This document shows, piece after piece, positions 1-12,950 of a stretch of 64,000 nt of DNA; positions within the stretch are counted from its first letter, which is position 1, and each line of letters begins with the position of its first letter. The notes below the pieces were generated by a model. That model was given only the letters and a program-made list of their open reading frames with translations, was not told the origin of the DNA and searched no databases. The stretch is from positions 22,692,001 through 22,756,000 of the forward strand of contig OZ316894.1 of assembly GCA_973895155.1 (NCBI GenBank), read 5' to 3'. The translations under genes were made by a program, and so were the position numbers. The DNA is from Marsupella aquatica (Eukaryota > Marchantiophyta).

Positions 1-2726
1 GACTTAGTATCGGAACAGATGGAAATAAAAGGCGATCTCTTGGTGGTGTAGTGAAAGCTGGAGAGATTATTATCCCAGGGAATCCCAAAGGCATCCGGAA
101 AAGCTGGGAGGGCGCAGTAGCAGCCAAGGAGAGTCGTGAACGGGCGAGTTCTAGACTCATGAAACCAGAAGCAAAAACAGCTGTACGTGCCTCGGTAAGC
201 CCATCCTTGCATTCTGGTCTGGCTATTTCTGGGACGGATGGTTCAATTGTATAACACTCGGTGATCTTTGTGAGAAGACTGTATACCCCACAAGTCACGT
301 AGTATTCATCCATCATTCATGGTTGTCATCATTTCATTTGGTGCACTGCTTTTGTGGTTGTCGTGGTACTCGACGTGAGCTGGTCTTCTGTAGAAGTCAA
401 GTGTGCATTCATTCTCTGGCTGTACTGTCCTGTGCATTAACGCAGGCCTGTATGAGAATCTACATTTTTTGTATGGTCTCTCCTACGTTGATGCTTTCGA
501 GTGGGTCATTGTATGTGCAAGTCTAAAACCAGCACGAGTGACAAACTTCTAATTCCGTATGCTTCCCAACTGCTCTGCTGTTGTGGTTTCATACGCAGTT
601 GTAGAGACTCTCTGACATTCTAGGGTTTTGATACTGATCCTTGTTGCCTTTTGTTTCGTAGGTCTCGGTCAGTAGAAGGCTAAGCGATAACAACAACGGC
701 CCAGCGGTGCTCGTGAAATGGCAGGACAAAGTACTTGTTACTCCGCAGAAGTCTGTATCAGAGAAGTTATCACCGAAAGTATTATCACCGAAATTGCCGG
801 CGGTGAAAACTGCAGCTGTATTGCCCTCTACTGATCCAACGAATAGTACGACCAAGTCGTTCGTTCATCACAAAAAATGGACAGATGGCTCGGTCTCATG
901 GGAAAAGCTTCCCGACGGTCTTTCCTCGTTAGGAAAGGTAGTTTCCTTGGAGCCCGAGTGATTTGGTGGCATCGGAAAACATCAGTAATAGAGGACTCGT
1001 GAACCTTGTCAAGCTATTGTCCTCATATAGTGTTTCCAAGTTTAATTTGTATCGCTTGTTTTGCTAGAGGTGATTCAATTATTTTTCTGTTGCTCTTCCA
1101 TGGACTGATCAGTTCGGCTTGGACCATTTTATCTTGTCTTCAGGAGGCTATGCAAAGGCGGAGCGCCGCAACCCTTGCAGCCATAGAAGCATTGCAAGAA
1201 GCGTCTGCTGCGGAAAGTGTCGTTCGTGCATTGAGGTTGACTACTACAGACTTCTGTGTTGTTGGCAATGACCTTTCAATTTGCGCACATTCTACCTGCT
1301 GTCTTGTATTGCACTTTCTTGCACATCCTCGTGCCATTATTCTCAAAACAGAGTGTTTCTTGAGGGGTTGACAATTGCTGTGTATCATGCTACCTTCTTT
1401 GGATTGTTTTTATCCTAATGCAAACTCTACTGCCATTGGTGTAATTTGGTAAGGTTGTGAAGTATATCCAGGATGCTGGCTCGATTCGCCTCAAGTATTT
1501 AGGTTGCCAAGCTTTGCAGTATTGTAGCCATTCATTCCATATCAAGCTTACATTAAGACCTGTGTGTTGCTGTGCCTTGCAGCATGTTTGCTGAGATTTC
1601 GTCAGCTGCAAAGGCAGAACACCCACAGTCCTGTGTGGAGCAATTTTTGACGTTTTATCAGACTCTCAATCAGGCAACCATAGTTGCGGATGCTCTGGCT
1701 AAAAGTAGGAGTCTGGATAAGGTTCTCGAAGGCTCTGCAGTTGTTGGACCCGGCTCCGGTGACGAGTCTAAGGATCCTTCATCAGAGAAATTGAAGGTTT
1801 CTACAGAGAAGAAGAAAAATGCTGCTCTATGGGTTGGAGCAGCCCTCGCGTCGGATTTGGGATCATTTTCTCTCCACTCGAAGAGCGCCAATTCATCTAA
1901 AAGTTCACTCAAGAAGGATGCTGGCAAATTGGGAACCCAGGCTGTTCTTGTGCTTGAACCATCAATTCGTCTTCCGGTGGAATCGCCTCCGGTGACTCCC
2001 AAGGAATTCGTATCTCAGCCGAAGAAGGTACAAATTCAGCCTGGTCCTCCTGCTTCTCCGAATAAAATTCCTACACGGACGGCATTGTCATCTGTTTCTC
2101 AAGCTGCTATTGACAAGCGACGTTCAATTCTCATGGAGGGTGGAGATACAAGACATGCCTCACCTATGAAAATGCTGGTGTCCAATGTGCGGAGGAGTAG
2201 TAATGGCACGCTGGTGAAAAGTCTGAATGTCGGAAGTGTTAACGTGTCCAACAATAACAATAACACAGTGATTACCAGTGCTGTGAAGACTGCCAATAAA
2301 ACTTCAGCAGAGAAGCCTAGTATTAATTATTGGGTCAGAAACAACGGGCTTCTGGAAACTGCAGAGCTTGCAAGGAAGTTGCAAGTCGAGGCTCAATCAT
2401 GGTTTCTTCAGTTCATGGAAACTGCGCTTGATAGTGGATTCCAGTTGTCCACAGGGTCAGATCCTGCCAGTGGAAATTCTACACCAAAAGCACAGGTGCA
2501 ACAGGACAATGGCCAAATTGCTGCTATGTTATCTCAACTCAAGAGGGTCAATGATTGGTTAGATCAAGTGGGTCCTGATGATGAAAAATTGGTGGAGACG
2601 CTTGCTCGCTTGAAGCGCAAAATCTACAACTTCTTGCTGCAGCATGTGGAATCAGCAGCGTCTGCACTGTGTAACCAGGCCTCCATGAACTCCTCTAACA
2701 CGAAAGACAGCAAGTCAGGCAGTTAA
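1..2726 (+). CDS. DUF936 family protein, 3' part (5' end outside window)
   Basis: Plant-specific DUF936 protein of unknown biochemical role; the N-terminal half lies left of the window. Four exons join in frame: 3-194 (donor GTAAGC), 662-937, 1144-1235 and 1583-2726 (stop TAA 2724-2726). The 1235/1583 junction rebuilds a Ser codon and gives RALSMFAEISS, a recognisable part of the family. Visible blocks are RRSLGGVV at the left edge, SVSWEKLPDGLSSLGK at the end of exon 2, QRRSAATLAAIEALQEASAA in exon 3, and in exon 4 a long Ser/Lys-rich linker followed by LLETAELARKLQVEAQSWF and a C-terminal helical segment (INDWLDQ-like, then LARLKRKIYNFLLQHVE). No membrane segment is seen. Family assignment is from remembered consensus; the exon boundaries are read directly. 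Confidence 0.85.
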
Positions 2727-4185
2727 TCGATCCCTTTTTCTTCATATCAGATTGATTCTCTTCCACTGTACACTACTAAATCACAGCTCAGGTTGTCATC
2801 CGTTTTGGGTCGTTGCTTAGAAACGACTAGAATAACCTGAGTTGCTTTCCTTTGGATGAAGACAGGGAGGAAACCCTCCCTACAGATTTCCCTGAACATA
2901 GCTTTTGTTAGCTGTGTCAATTTCTTCCATTGTTGAGAAGATCTGGGCCCCTTGTCGGGGTTACTTTCACAATATTGAGCCGTTTTAGTAGAAAAGGGGT
3001 TACTAGTCCGAACATGGAATTCTTTTTTTGTCGATTCGTCGATCAGCTGACGGTGGGTTCCTTTGGAGAACTTAGAAATCTGTTTCCTGTTAGGAAGATT
3101 CGAAAAAGCAAATATACCATTTGCAGCATGTATTTATCTTGGTGAAGAGTGATTTTGTCGCATCTCGTTGGTGACCCGATCTTGTTTGGCTACTGAACCT
3201 GGAATGGAGTCTCTTTTGGGTTTATTACTGATCAGAATATCCTTCCCAGTTGTATGGAGCCGTTTGGAATATTTAATCTTATGTCAGTTGCAGTAAGAAA
3301 AGAGGTTTGCACATCCATGACATATCTCCATCTCATTCTCCTGCAAGAGTGATGTAAAACCTGTATCGTGGCAACTTCTGTGGTCCCGCCAACTGGATCC
3401 GCTTCAGCCCATCAAATGAACATCTATAGTGTCTTGCCAACTGTGGCAAAGGATACGCCGGAATGTCGCTGCAGTCAGACTTTTGATCTAAAGGTGCCAC
3501 TGGTCTCAGTTGCTGATATATGAATACAGGTTTTGTAACACAATTTGGGGAGAAGACAAGTTGAAGTCGGAAGGAAATTCTCGCTAGAAGCTCAAAGTAG
3601 TTTGTGCCTGGAAATTCTCGCTCGTAGCTAGTTCCGGGAGGTTGTACCTTTCGGTAATGCTTATCGTTGAGCCATACGAAAGGGGTAACAGGGTAGGTAA
3701 CACGGTAAAGTCGGCATTGGGTAGTAATTGCACTTGTAACTTGTATTCGATTGTGAAGATCGAGAGGACTACAAGATGTGGGGATGCTGCATCCATTTAT
3801 CCTAGAATGTTTTGGCCCATGTGCTGGCGGGCTTGGAATTAGTCTGTGTGATCGTTAATGGATGTGCTACTGGTCGTGCTGCATTGTTTTGGCGGCTTTG
3901 AAGGTACAATTCTCACTTATTTCACTCCATGCGCTTCTTTTTGTATTGGTGATGGGGATTTCTTTACATGCCTTTCGCAGTGATGGGGAGTTTCCTCACA
4001 TGCTTCTTGGAATGACAGCCAGCTCTATGCACTGTATTATGAGTGCACAAGCGATCAACTGTGCATTGCTCCTAAGTGCGACATCTACACTACACAATAA
4101 GTGCATGGGAAATACTTTGTGCACTTCCCCATATGTGTTGTCCTGATTCCCCATACCCCAAGCTCTCATGCTCACTGATTCAACT
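2727..4185. other. Gene-free stretch downstream of DUF936 gene
   Basis: The first few hundred bases are probably 3' UTR of the DUF936 gene. No reading frame with recognisable protein similarity, RNA gene or mobile element was seen in the rest. Confidence 0.4.
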
Positions 4186-4189
4186 AGTG

Positions 4190-4520
4190 TTTCTGGGCAT
4201 TGAGTGATATTGCCCATAAAAACAAGGGCTTTGACTTAACCCACCAATATCTATATAAAAGGAAATGTGTCCAAGATTTCTCTCTTTTTCACATTCCTCC
4301 TCTAGAATGAGACTTTGTTACACAATTTCAGGAAAAATGTTCTGAAAATGTTCAAACCTGGTGAATCCGGGTTTTGTCATGAACAGTCATGCTTTAAGTT
4401 TTGAGGGGGTGTTATTGCCCACATTTGGTATATACTAATGTTTCTGGGCATTGTGTGATATAATGTCCATAAAAGCAAGAGCTTTCGCTTAAGTTTTGAG
4501 GGGGTGTTATTTCTCATATT
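4190..4520 (+). repeat. Decayed LTR-like repeat with duplicated polypurine/LTR-start motif
   Basis: The string TTTTGAGGGGGTGTTAT occurs twice (about 4398 and 4494). It looks like a polypurine tract followed by the TGTTAT start of a Ty1/copia-type LTR. The segments near 4193 and 4446 beginning TGGGCATT are also diverged duplicates. The stretch 4268-4300 (GTCCAAGATTTCTCTCTTT) matches, in reverse orientation, the repeats at 50450-50880 and near 56100. No coding region accompanies it. Confidence 0.5.
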
Positions 4521-5164
4521 GTCTTGGAAACAGGAACTTAAAACACTTAAAGCCCTTAGGGATTATTATTTTTACTAAGTTTAGTACAAGCACACAAGAG
4601 TCTTCCTGAAGAGGTGATCCAAATCTTGACTTGGGCATTCTTATGGAAGAATGCACTGAGAAATACCAAGTGAAAAATCACTAAAGGCATTCAGTAATTG
4701 TAGGTGGCACTATTTTCTTATGTATGCATTGATCTATGCATGTGCACATTTAAAATACTGAAATACACAATTCTATTTGTAATGGAGTAAGGGTCTACCT
4801 GCACTTATGCAAACTACATTGTTGGGTGAATCTCAAATGAATTCTCTAAAATATTAGGTGACCAGATAGCCTGTTTGCACTTTTCCACAGTTTACTATCT
4901 GCATGATTTTGTGTGGTACAACCTTTTGATACTGTAGTCCAATGAAGGAATGACTCATGTAAGGGACCCTTCGTGACAGCGACTCCGCAGTGTGAAAGGA
5001 TGGATTTGTGGAAAACAAAGTTCGTGTCACCACATGATTCGTAAGATTGACGCAAACGGTAATGCGTTTCAATTTTTAAAGAATTGGAAACCTCTGTTCC
5101 TGGGTCCTGCGCAGATTCTCTGCTACAGCACTTTTGGGGCTGCTGAAAGCTTTCATTTATAGTT
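4521..5164. other. Gene-free stretch
   Basis: AT-rich sequence. The short open frames found on both strands show no family resemblance. Confidence 0.35.
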
Positions 5165-5166
5165 TG

Positions 5167-5330
5167 GGCTTTGAAATGCATGTTCATGTATATCTTGAGT
5201 TCTGAAATGCATGTTCAAGTGCACCTATGCTTTTCATTTTTACTCCTGGTTTTGAAATGCATATTCAAGCGCACCTATGCTTTCATTCATACTTTGGCTT
5301 TTGAAATGCATGCTCCAGCGCACCTATACT
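5167..5330 (+). repeat. Minisatellite, about four units of roughly 55 bp
   Basis: The phrase TTGAAATGCATGTTCA or close variants recurs, followed by GCGCACCTATGCTTTCAT-like sequence, at about 5170, 5203, 5250 and 5300. Units are diverged. It lies in gene-free DNA. Confidence 0.65.
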
Positions 5331-5995
5331 TAGCAGACATGCTTGGGTTTCACCTCATAGTTTCTCTATAAGTTATTGTCCATGTCTATTGCAAGGAAGA
5401 TCGAATTAAGGAGCCTTGGTTTTGAAGAAGTTTCGTGTCTAACGGGGAACGGGAGCCCGGTGTGTATCAGCCCGGAATTTACATCATCCTGAACAGCCGG
5501 ACAATCCATCCCCTCCGGACAATCCATCACCTCCTGCTCCCGCAAACCTCCTCCCTGCGTGCACGCGATCCCACTTTTCCAAAAAGCCTGATCTTCCTCA
5601 GGAACGCGTGGACTCACAAGACATTTGCCCGGCTAGACCTGAGTCGCCGTTACTGGTGCTATGATCGTTAACGCAAATCGCTAATGTTGCCCTTCCTACA
5701 GAATCCATGGCTTTCAAGTCGACTCGGTGAAATCCACGTCATAGAGGAATTTATAAAATCGCAATCCAAATTCTTCATCGAGGATTTACATTTCGTTCTG
5801 CTTTAACAACTTTTCCGGAAACACTTTCAATGGAGGTAGTGGGTACCAAACTCCACTCGGGTATTCTTGCATCGAACAAAAGAAGAGTAATCTTACGGAG
5901 GAAAGACTGGTTGTCTGCTCAAAATTCAAAAAAATAGATCCACCTGACGTGGTCATGATAATATAAGCACTTCTCGTACTCCCACAGTCCATAGC

Positions 5996-6185
5996 TGCCT
6001 CAAAATTTGAACATGCTGATAGTCGGTGCAAAATTGTTGGTCATGGTAACTGTAAGTATCTGCCTATCTGCCTCAAAATTTGAACATGCTGACAGTCGGT
6101 GCAAATTGTTGGTCATGGTAACATTATCTGCCTCAAAATGTGAACATGCTGACAGTCGGTGCAAATTGTCGGTCATGGTAACTGG
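5996..6185 (+). repeat. Minisatellite, three units of about 60-72 bp
   Basis: TGCCTCAAAATTTGAACATG followed by CTGACAGTCGGTGCAAATTG and TTGGTCATGGTAAC appears three times, starting near 5997, 6069 and 6129. Unit one carries an extra dozen bases. It ends about 230 bp before the F-box/kelch relic and may lie in its 3' flank. Confidence 0.7.
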
Positions 6186-6410
6186 AAGACTCCCACGGAC
6201 TACCTGGTCAGGACAGGTGTTGGAATCTTGACTCGCGATCATTCTTCATACATAGCTTCGGTCACCAGATTAGGAGGCTTTAAACTCCTGCTCCTTCAGT
6301 GGGAACAGTTTGAAAATTCAACATACCTTTCAATTCTTATCATTTCAAGTCACTGCTGCAAAGTTTCCTCATTGTCTTTTGATCACAGAAACCGAAAACT
6401 GCTTTTCAGC

Positions 6411-7694
6411 TCAAAGTTGGATTCCACACTTCAAATCAGCATATTCCTGACTATTTTCTTCACAATCTGTTTCATGCCAAACAATCTTTGAGTGCTCGCT
6501 TCCGAACCCTTTGCCTTCAAGGAGACATGATCCGGAGGAATGCTTGCTTTTCCAATCCACTCCTAGATAAAGCGCATCATTTCCTCTTACAGGAGCAAGT
6601 GGCGTGAATTTCAGATATTGTTGACGTAGCATGGAAGGAAACGAATTTGAATGCAGATCTTTCCAAGACTTGCTGTCAACGTCTTGGACATAGATGCCGA
6701 GCTGAGTAATCAAATGAAGTTTACCCTCAGCTACGAACACAGTTTCTGAATCATGCTTCTGAAATCTCTCCACTTCTCTCCAGTCATCCTTGACTGGATG
6801 ATATGCCTCCAGAAACATTGCATCATGCACCGAATTAGTAGGTATACGGTATCCATCTTCATTCAGAAAAGGCTTCGCTAGGTCTTCACCGTAGTCTAGG
6901 TCAAAAACCTCTCCACCATACACCAAAAGTACCTCTCTTAGTGTAGCAACATGATGACCACATCGCAAAACTTTCACGGGCCTTGTTGGAGACCAAGTAT
7001 TGGCACAGGCCCATTGTGACTTGCACCCCCAAATACATAAATCTTCCCACCTATGACACCACACCCAAACTTCAGGCGTCCCTCTTGCATGCTTGCACAT
7101 TGCTGCCATTCACAGCTCCAGCTGCGGTCCTGGCTAGGACGCCCCAGCTTTTCTTCCGGCCCCACCAGGTCCAGCACGTATACTTCATTGTATACTTCCT
7201 TGAATTCATCGTCATCCTCATTTCCACACGACTCACCATATCCGGTTCCTCCTCCCAAAACGTATATTTTGCCATCCAATGAAACACATTGGCATTCCCA
7301 TGGGATTCCCCTGTTACACCCTGGAATTTGAGGCAATTCATAGCAATGTTCTTCTCTCGGGCAATAAAGGAAAATTCCCTCACAACTGAAATCTATTATT
7401 TTCGAAAGGATGACTATGGACAAGAAGCGTATCAGTCGACCAAGAGCTAACTCTGGCATCGTAGACACGACGACTTTGAATTGCTTTTCGCCAGGTAGGA
7501 CTTACTGATGACAGGATGCAAAATGCTTTCCACGGCAGCTTTGTACATATGTGGTCCAAGGTTATAATGTTGGGGATCCCCGGAAGAAGTTGGTCACCCT
7601 GCCCCTCCGACTTTGAATGCTTCTCACTGGTCCCTGTGCTTTCAGTAACTGTATTGCTTGCCCTACAGTCTCCCATCCCGTCGTTGCTCATCAT
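6411..7694 (-). pseudogene. F-box/kelch-repeat protein, frameshifted
   Basis: Read from ATG 7694 leftwards, the protein starts with a short polar leader and an F-box-like segment (LPGIPNIITLDHICTKLPWK, then SVSPTWRKAIQSR). Kelch blades follow with GKIYVLGGG and GKIYVFGGAS, then a C-terminal blade region (LLVYGGEVFDLDYGED onward). The family normally supplies the substrate receptor of SCF ubiquitin ligases. Homology runs through three reading frames. One shift falls near 7390-7420 (between HPFENN and IDFSCEGIFLYCPRE). A second falls near 7005-7015, directly after the first YVFGG blade. Neither break has usable intron signals at that spacing, so this is a pseudogene or the assembly has two indel errors. 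No intron is apparent. Confidence 0.75.
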
Positions 7695-9540
7695 ACTCTA
7701 TGTCCGTGACAGAAAAAAGTACGAATTTCAAGTAGGTGTTCGCTGTGACCCCTAGATTCGAAGATAATCCACCTTATTTACGACAACGTCGAACTATGGT
7801 GGTCTGTCTTCCCACTCCTGCCTCTCTGGCTCCTTCGCTTGGAACTGTAGGGAACTTGGAGAACCCAAGATCAATAGGTATGATCCAGGATCGCGATGGA
7901 TTGGCACAGAAACATCAGTAATGGTTACGACAGGACAAGAAGCTCACGTCTATTTCATACCTCTACATTTGACCTGGATAGCCCTCTACATTTGACCTGG
8001 ATAGCTGCTTCTAGTAGTACGCATTTGTGAAAAATGTTACTAGTCAACTGGTCCCATGGCCTCATAGGCCTGACGAGAGTACTACTTCCAGACTTCACAG
8101 GATCTGTCAAAAAACTTTGCATGAAAATGTGGGTGAATCGAGACGAGGGCTTCTTCAACAGCCTCAATATTGACCAGTAGACGAAAAAGATTGGCCCATG
8201 AGGAGCAGAGGATGCCTCTCTGAAATCCAATGCTTGAACTACTGCCGTCCAATCCCAACTCGATCAGAGGCTTTTATCAGCTTCAACGATCAGAGTCTTT
8301 TATAGTGGCAGGTGTGGTTTAACCAGGAGCTTCAAAGTCCAAATTTGCAGTGACACTTAACTGTAAGACCGGAGATCGTTGCAAAATGGGAGGGAAGATA
8401 GTAATGTTGTGTAGCACCTCGTCCTTCCTTAGGTGAGAGAAGGGACTGTGGGCTTCTATGCTCAAATCAATGGCCGTTATTTTTGTGCTGTTACCGTTCA
8501 CAAGAAATAGTTTAACACATTAAAAGTATTTCCATCGTTGGTAATGGAATGGATCCATGCTCACAATCTCACTCTTTTTCTATTTTCTCTTTTCGTATTA
8601 AATTCATACACAGATGAATGAAAATTCTTTAATTTTTTTTAACATACATTAAAAAAAACAGTTTTTGAAATTAAACTTGGCTTTTCTTTTTACTTTTCAC
8701 TCTTTGTGGGCAGGTGCGAGCAGGCACAGGACAGCTTGGGTAGACAGGTAGGCAGGCAGGGCATGTGGGCGGATCTAAGGATGCAAAAAATTTTTTTTTT
8801 TTTTTTGTGAAGGGCCAAGATTGGCTCACACCTTTTCTCATTTTGTAAGCAAACGATCCCACCTTTTTGGCGGGATCGTTATTATTATAGTGTTTAATTT
8901 AAATTTGAGCATAAATTTTAAGAATAGCCTAAACCAATGCAATAGTTTTTATCCAACAAGGTTGTAGATGGAATCACACAACTCCACAAAATAAACATGC
9001 TATGTAGAGCTGCAAATAATATTATTGCAGCAGTTTCACACATTCATAGAATTCTATCCAGGTTGCAGACGTTCATCTGAGCATTTTTAACAATATGGAT
9101 GCCATAGGTTCTTTTTCCTCAAAATATGACAAATTGATGGAGCATGTTTCTGAACATGAGTTGTGAAGCTGGTTCTAATGTTGACTCACCCTGAATTTGA
9201 GTGAAAATAATGGTTCACTCACTTTTGGGATTGACCACTTTACAAAAACTTCTTCCCTCTTACAGCCAGGAATATGATAATGTCCTTTAGAACTGCATGG
9301 TTGCCATAGCTCCATAATTATGTCTACTTCCATCATGGACTCCATCATAATAACTTAAGCCAGATCATTAAACCCTAAACCCATGAACGAGCGAGATTTC
9401 CCGCTCAAACTACATTATGATTAGGCAGTCTCAGCCTAATCAGTCAATCTCCTGTTACAATGTCTTCCGGTTGTTGAATGTGGCAGTTTCACGTCGCTTG
9501 GTTGCTCTTGCTGCCAAGGAATTTAATGGGCGAGAGGGTT
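7695..9540. other. Gene-free stretch with small palindrome
   Basis: No coding similarity seen. It contains a T-rich run near 8786-8806 and a perfect 9-bp palindrome (AACGATCCC 8852-8860 with GGGATCGTT 8872-8880) whose loop and right arm carry TTTTTGGCGGGA, resembling an E2F-binding site. No adjacent gene makes a regulatory role testable from sequence alone. Confidence 0.4.
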
Positions 9541-9544
9541 TCGA

Positions 9545-10010
9545 GGTTCAGCTTTTCAGTAGGTGAGAAATCCTTTGCCAGCCATCCTCTTCTGGGCTGG
9601 TTGAAATTTGTTGTCCTCTCTCTACTGAGCTTTTCTTTCTGCATTCGTTTCATGGTTTCGGGAGGTGCGAAAGCCTTTGCTGTAAGCCATGCTCTTCTGA
9701 AGATGTTGAAATGTTGCCCTCTCTCCGGAGTTTTTCTTTGTAATGAGAGGTTGGAAATTGAGCTTTTCTCTCTGCAGTAGTTTTCGTCGTTTCAGCAGGT
9801 ACCAAATCCTTTGCTGCCAGCCGTCCTCTTTTGAACAAGTTGAAATGCTGACCTCTTTCTCTCCTTAGGCTCCTTTCCAATAAGAGGGTGGAATTCGAGC
9901 GTTTCCTTGTGCGCTAGTTTTCAACGTTTCAATCGGTTAGAAAGCCTCTGCTGCCAACATTGCGCTTCTCCTGAGGTTTTTTTATTGCAAGAGGGTGGAA
10001 ATCGAACATT
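9545..10010 (+). repeat. Degenerate tandem repeat, about four units of 100-136 bp
   Basis: The landmark AAATCCTTTGCTGCCAGCC, followed by a CCTCTT...TTGAAATG block and then CTCTCTCC/GAGCTTTTC sequence, recurs near 9569, 9670, 9806 and 9942. Units are clearly related but diverged. The open frames across it are not convincing genes. Confidence 0.6.
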
Positions 10011-10898
10011 TCTCTCTGCTTTAATGTTGTGGTGGAAGGATCAGTTAAGACACGTAGGGCTCCAGACGCTTCTGTGCTGTGATTGCTTTCAATATCTCGT
10101 TTCCCAATTCGTTGCCAGCCGTCGATCAGGGGAATCCTAAACTTCGTCGGAAGGGAAAACTCCTGGGATCGAATGTGGATTATTGGGCTTATTGGTTTTT
10201 TCAGTTTAAAATACGGTACTAGAATTAAATGAATGTGCTTGAATCTGAACTTCTGCCGCCAGGTGCTTCTTGAGCGGAACCAGCTGTGTATCTATGGAAT
10301 CCAACAGCTCCTTCGACGTGGTATCCATCTCCTGTTTCACTCGTTGAGTCCTTTGCCTTCTCGTGAGTCACCTTAAAGTGTAGCGCTGCTCTTGGTGTCC
10401 GTTTGCTCTGTCTCAGTTCTTCTGTTAGCCTGCCTTCCTCCCTTTAAAGTTAGCGTAGAGTCTTGCTTTTGACGTGTTCTTTCACCGCATGTATGCTAAT
10501 TATTTCGAAGCTATCGATCGTCTTGGACTCCAGCCGTTACTTGTAAATTACATATTTTCCTTAAGTGTTGAGGAAATTTCTATTGGGCATTTGGTTTTTC
10601 CCGTTGCACCAATTCGGTTTGAGAAAATCGATGTCGACCTCTGTTTCGTGACTTCAGGAAGATGTCCACAACTTTTTCAAGGAAGTGTGGGCCAAAGATC
10701 GCCGGGCTGAAGGTTTGCTACACCAACCCAGGCTCCGCGTGTTTGGAGTCCATGTCTGGGCATTTTATAGATCTTCTCTTGTCCGTGTTTATCCATAACG
10801 ATGTGTTTTCGAATCAGGCCATGATGGACAAGTTTGTTGTGTGAAAATTTAAATTCCGACGTTTCTGTGCAATTTTGTGCAGACGAAAGACTTAGAGA
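10011..10898. other. Gene-free stretch
   Basis: Short open frames only, with no recognisable protein. It precedes the foldback. Confidence 0.3.
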
Positions 10899-11105
10899 AG
10901 AGTCAGAATGGCCGCAAGAAAGCGAGATTGAGGTACCTAGATAGGACCACTCATCTTGAGCTACAAATAGTGTCTTTGTCTCTTTAGTTTAGGATATGTG
11001 TTTGATTTTATAGAGCTGTGCTCCATTTCTGCGCATCCCAAGCAGTTGTTCCAATAACTCCATCTAGTTACCTCAATCTTGCTGTCTTGCCGCCACTCTG
11101 ACTCT
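10899..11105. repeat. Long foldback: 44-bp inverted repeats around a 119-bp loop
   Basis: Arm 1 (10899-10942) and arm 2 (11062-11105) have equal length and align without gaps as reverse complements at 39 of 44 positions. One of the five mismatches would be a G-U wobble in a plus-strand RNA. Pairing fades sharply at both ends. This shape suits either a plant miRNA precursor or the ends of a short inverted-repeat transposon. No terminal target duplication was seen beside the arms and no known miRNA was recognised in them. Confidence 0.7.
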
Positions 11106-12950
11106 AGTGTCACTGGGGAGATTCACTGGGATCCTGATAGTATCTATCCAGCTTTGTAATAAGGATTCTGCACCCAACAAAAAGCTTTCAGTGTGGAAAA
11201 TCGTTTGCGTCGATTTGCTGTGCCCTAGAAAAAACAATTAGGAAAGAAATGAGTCACTTTTCGTTCCTGACTCACGATTTGTTCTACAAGTCTTCATTTT
11301 TACACTTGTTCTGTGGCATCTCAAGACTGGAATTGCACCCGAAGATGCAGCTGAGTCTTCTAAAAAGCCTCGGACGACAGGTAGATTCCAATTCTGGATC
11401 ATTCACAGTGCTTTTCAAAATCTTCCTCATGAAATCTCTCTAAAATGTCAGTATTTGGATTGAAATGGATACACGAGCATTTTGATTCGAATGTTCTGCA
11501 GAGGACGGGTCTCAAGTTTGACTCAACTGTGTTGTGGTTCGTGTAGTGAATTCAAATGCCTTGAAGGTGACCTGTGAACTGCTGAGACTTTTCGTTTCTG
11601 GTAGGAGCTCTCATGCTTGCTTATAAGCTTGTTTTTGTTTCGACCATTAAGCTGCTTCGCTAGGGCCAGCAATATCGTCTTGGTAAGATTACGATGCTTG
11701 CGTCCTGGAGTTCATGCCATTTGTTGTGCTGAATCTTGGCAGAGGCTATTCAACGAGCAGGACTTGTCACAGACATAGAAGGTTTAAGAGAAATTGACGA
11801 GAGCCACCTTTGGAGAATCCTCTCAGAACTCATGCACGACTTTTGACAAGGGTTTATGCTGCAATGGACATCAATGAGGAGTCTGGTTATGAACTTACCT
11901 CCTTTGGGTCACTTAGTGCCCACGTTATATGTGTCTCTTGGGTTTCCTTAGACTGTGGCCGCTTCTCCTTCTCCTTCTCTTGTATGAGCATAGAGTCCTT
12001 AATTACACTTGAGAAAGAAATAGCATTTCTTCCCATATTGAGGTTTCGCTTCTTAAATGGAATGTACTTTCTGTGGGGTTTCTCTAGACTGTGGCCCCTT
12101 TTCCTTCTCTTGTCCGGATGCTTTGCATCTCTCTTTCTTTCTTTCTATCTTTGCCATGATCGCCTTCTATGATTCCATGTTGACCATATTCTAAGCTTAT
12201 TGGCAAAGCTAATTAGCTTTCTCAACCACAAAAGTGTTGGCATTGTAAAATAAAGTACTTCAAGCAAATGATAGGCGTGGAGGTCGTTTACAGAAGGTAT
12301 GTTTGGAGGCATATCTTTGAAAGAAGCAATCGTTTGGAGAGATTCACTTGCAAAGCCTTTTGCTAAACATTGAAAGTGGTCGTGTTGAATGTGTAAAAGT
12401 GCAAGAAAATTAACCTCAGCTTTTGCTTCACTATCTTGCATTGATCTTCCTACATGGAAGTCTAGTGTATTCTAGCTTATAGTCCATAGTCTGGTCTGGG
12501 TGTTTTGAATCTTTTGCATCAGATCATGTATCAGGTTGTCATTAAAAGAACGGGAAGGTAGAATACGATGAAGGTCACTGAAATTGAACTCACTTGTTTG
12601 CATTACACCCACAACCACATTCAATGTGTTTGCATTACCCCACTCACCCTTGAGCACTTGGGGTATATTCCTGCAACACCATGGTGTTACTCAGGGTCAA
12701 ATACGAAAAACCATAGCCACTAAAAATTCATTGTGCATTCCAAAATAAGTATTTTCATAAAGGCATAGGAGTAAGAACTTGAATAGTGTTGATAACACCA
12801 AAATAGTTATAATTTGTTTAAAATGCACAATAAGAATATTATGAAATATTTTTTTTCTAAAATATGCATATTTTAAGTTTGTCAGGAGCTTAGTGTTATC
12901 CTAATATATACACTGAGGTAAACCCTGAGCTGCAATTGTCCTTAATTTGC
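11106..12950. other. Gene-free stretch with a weak direct repeat
   Basis: No gene recognised. TAGACTGTGGCC followed by CTTTTCCTTCTCTTG-like sequence occurs twice (about 11949 and 12088). Remaining open frames are short and without family resemblance. Confidence 0.35.

Noticed and set aside
8852-8880. Palindrome with E2F-like site as a promoter element
   Set aside because: No gene start nearby to regulate; a 9-bp palindrome can occur by chance.
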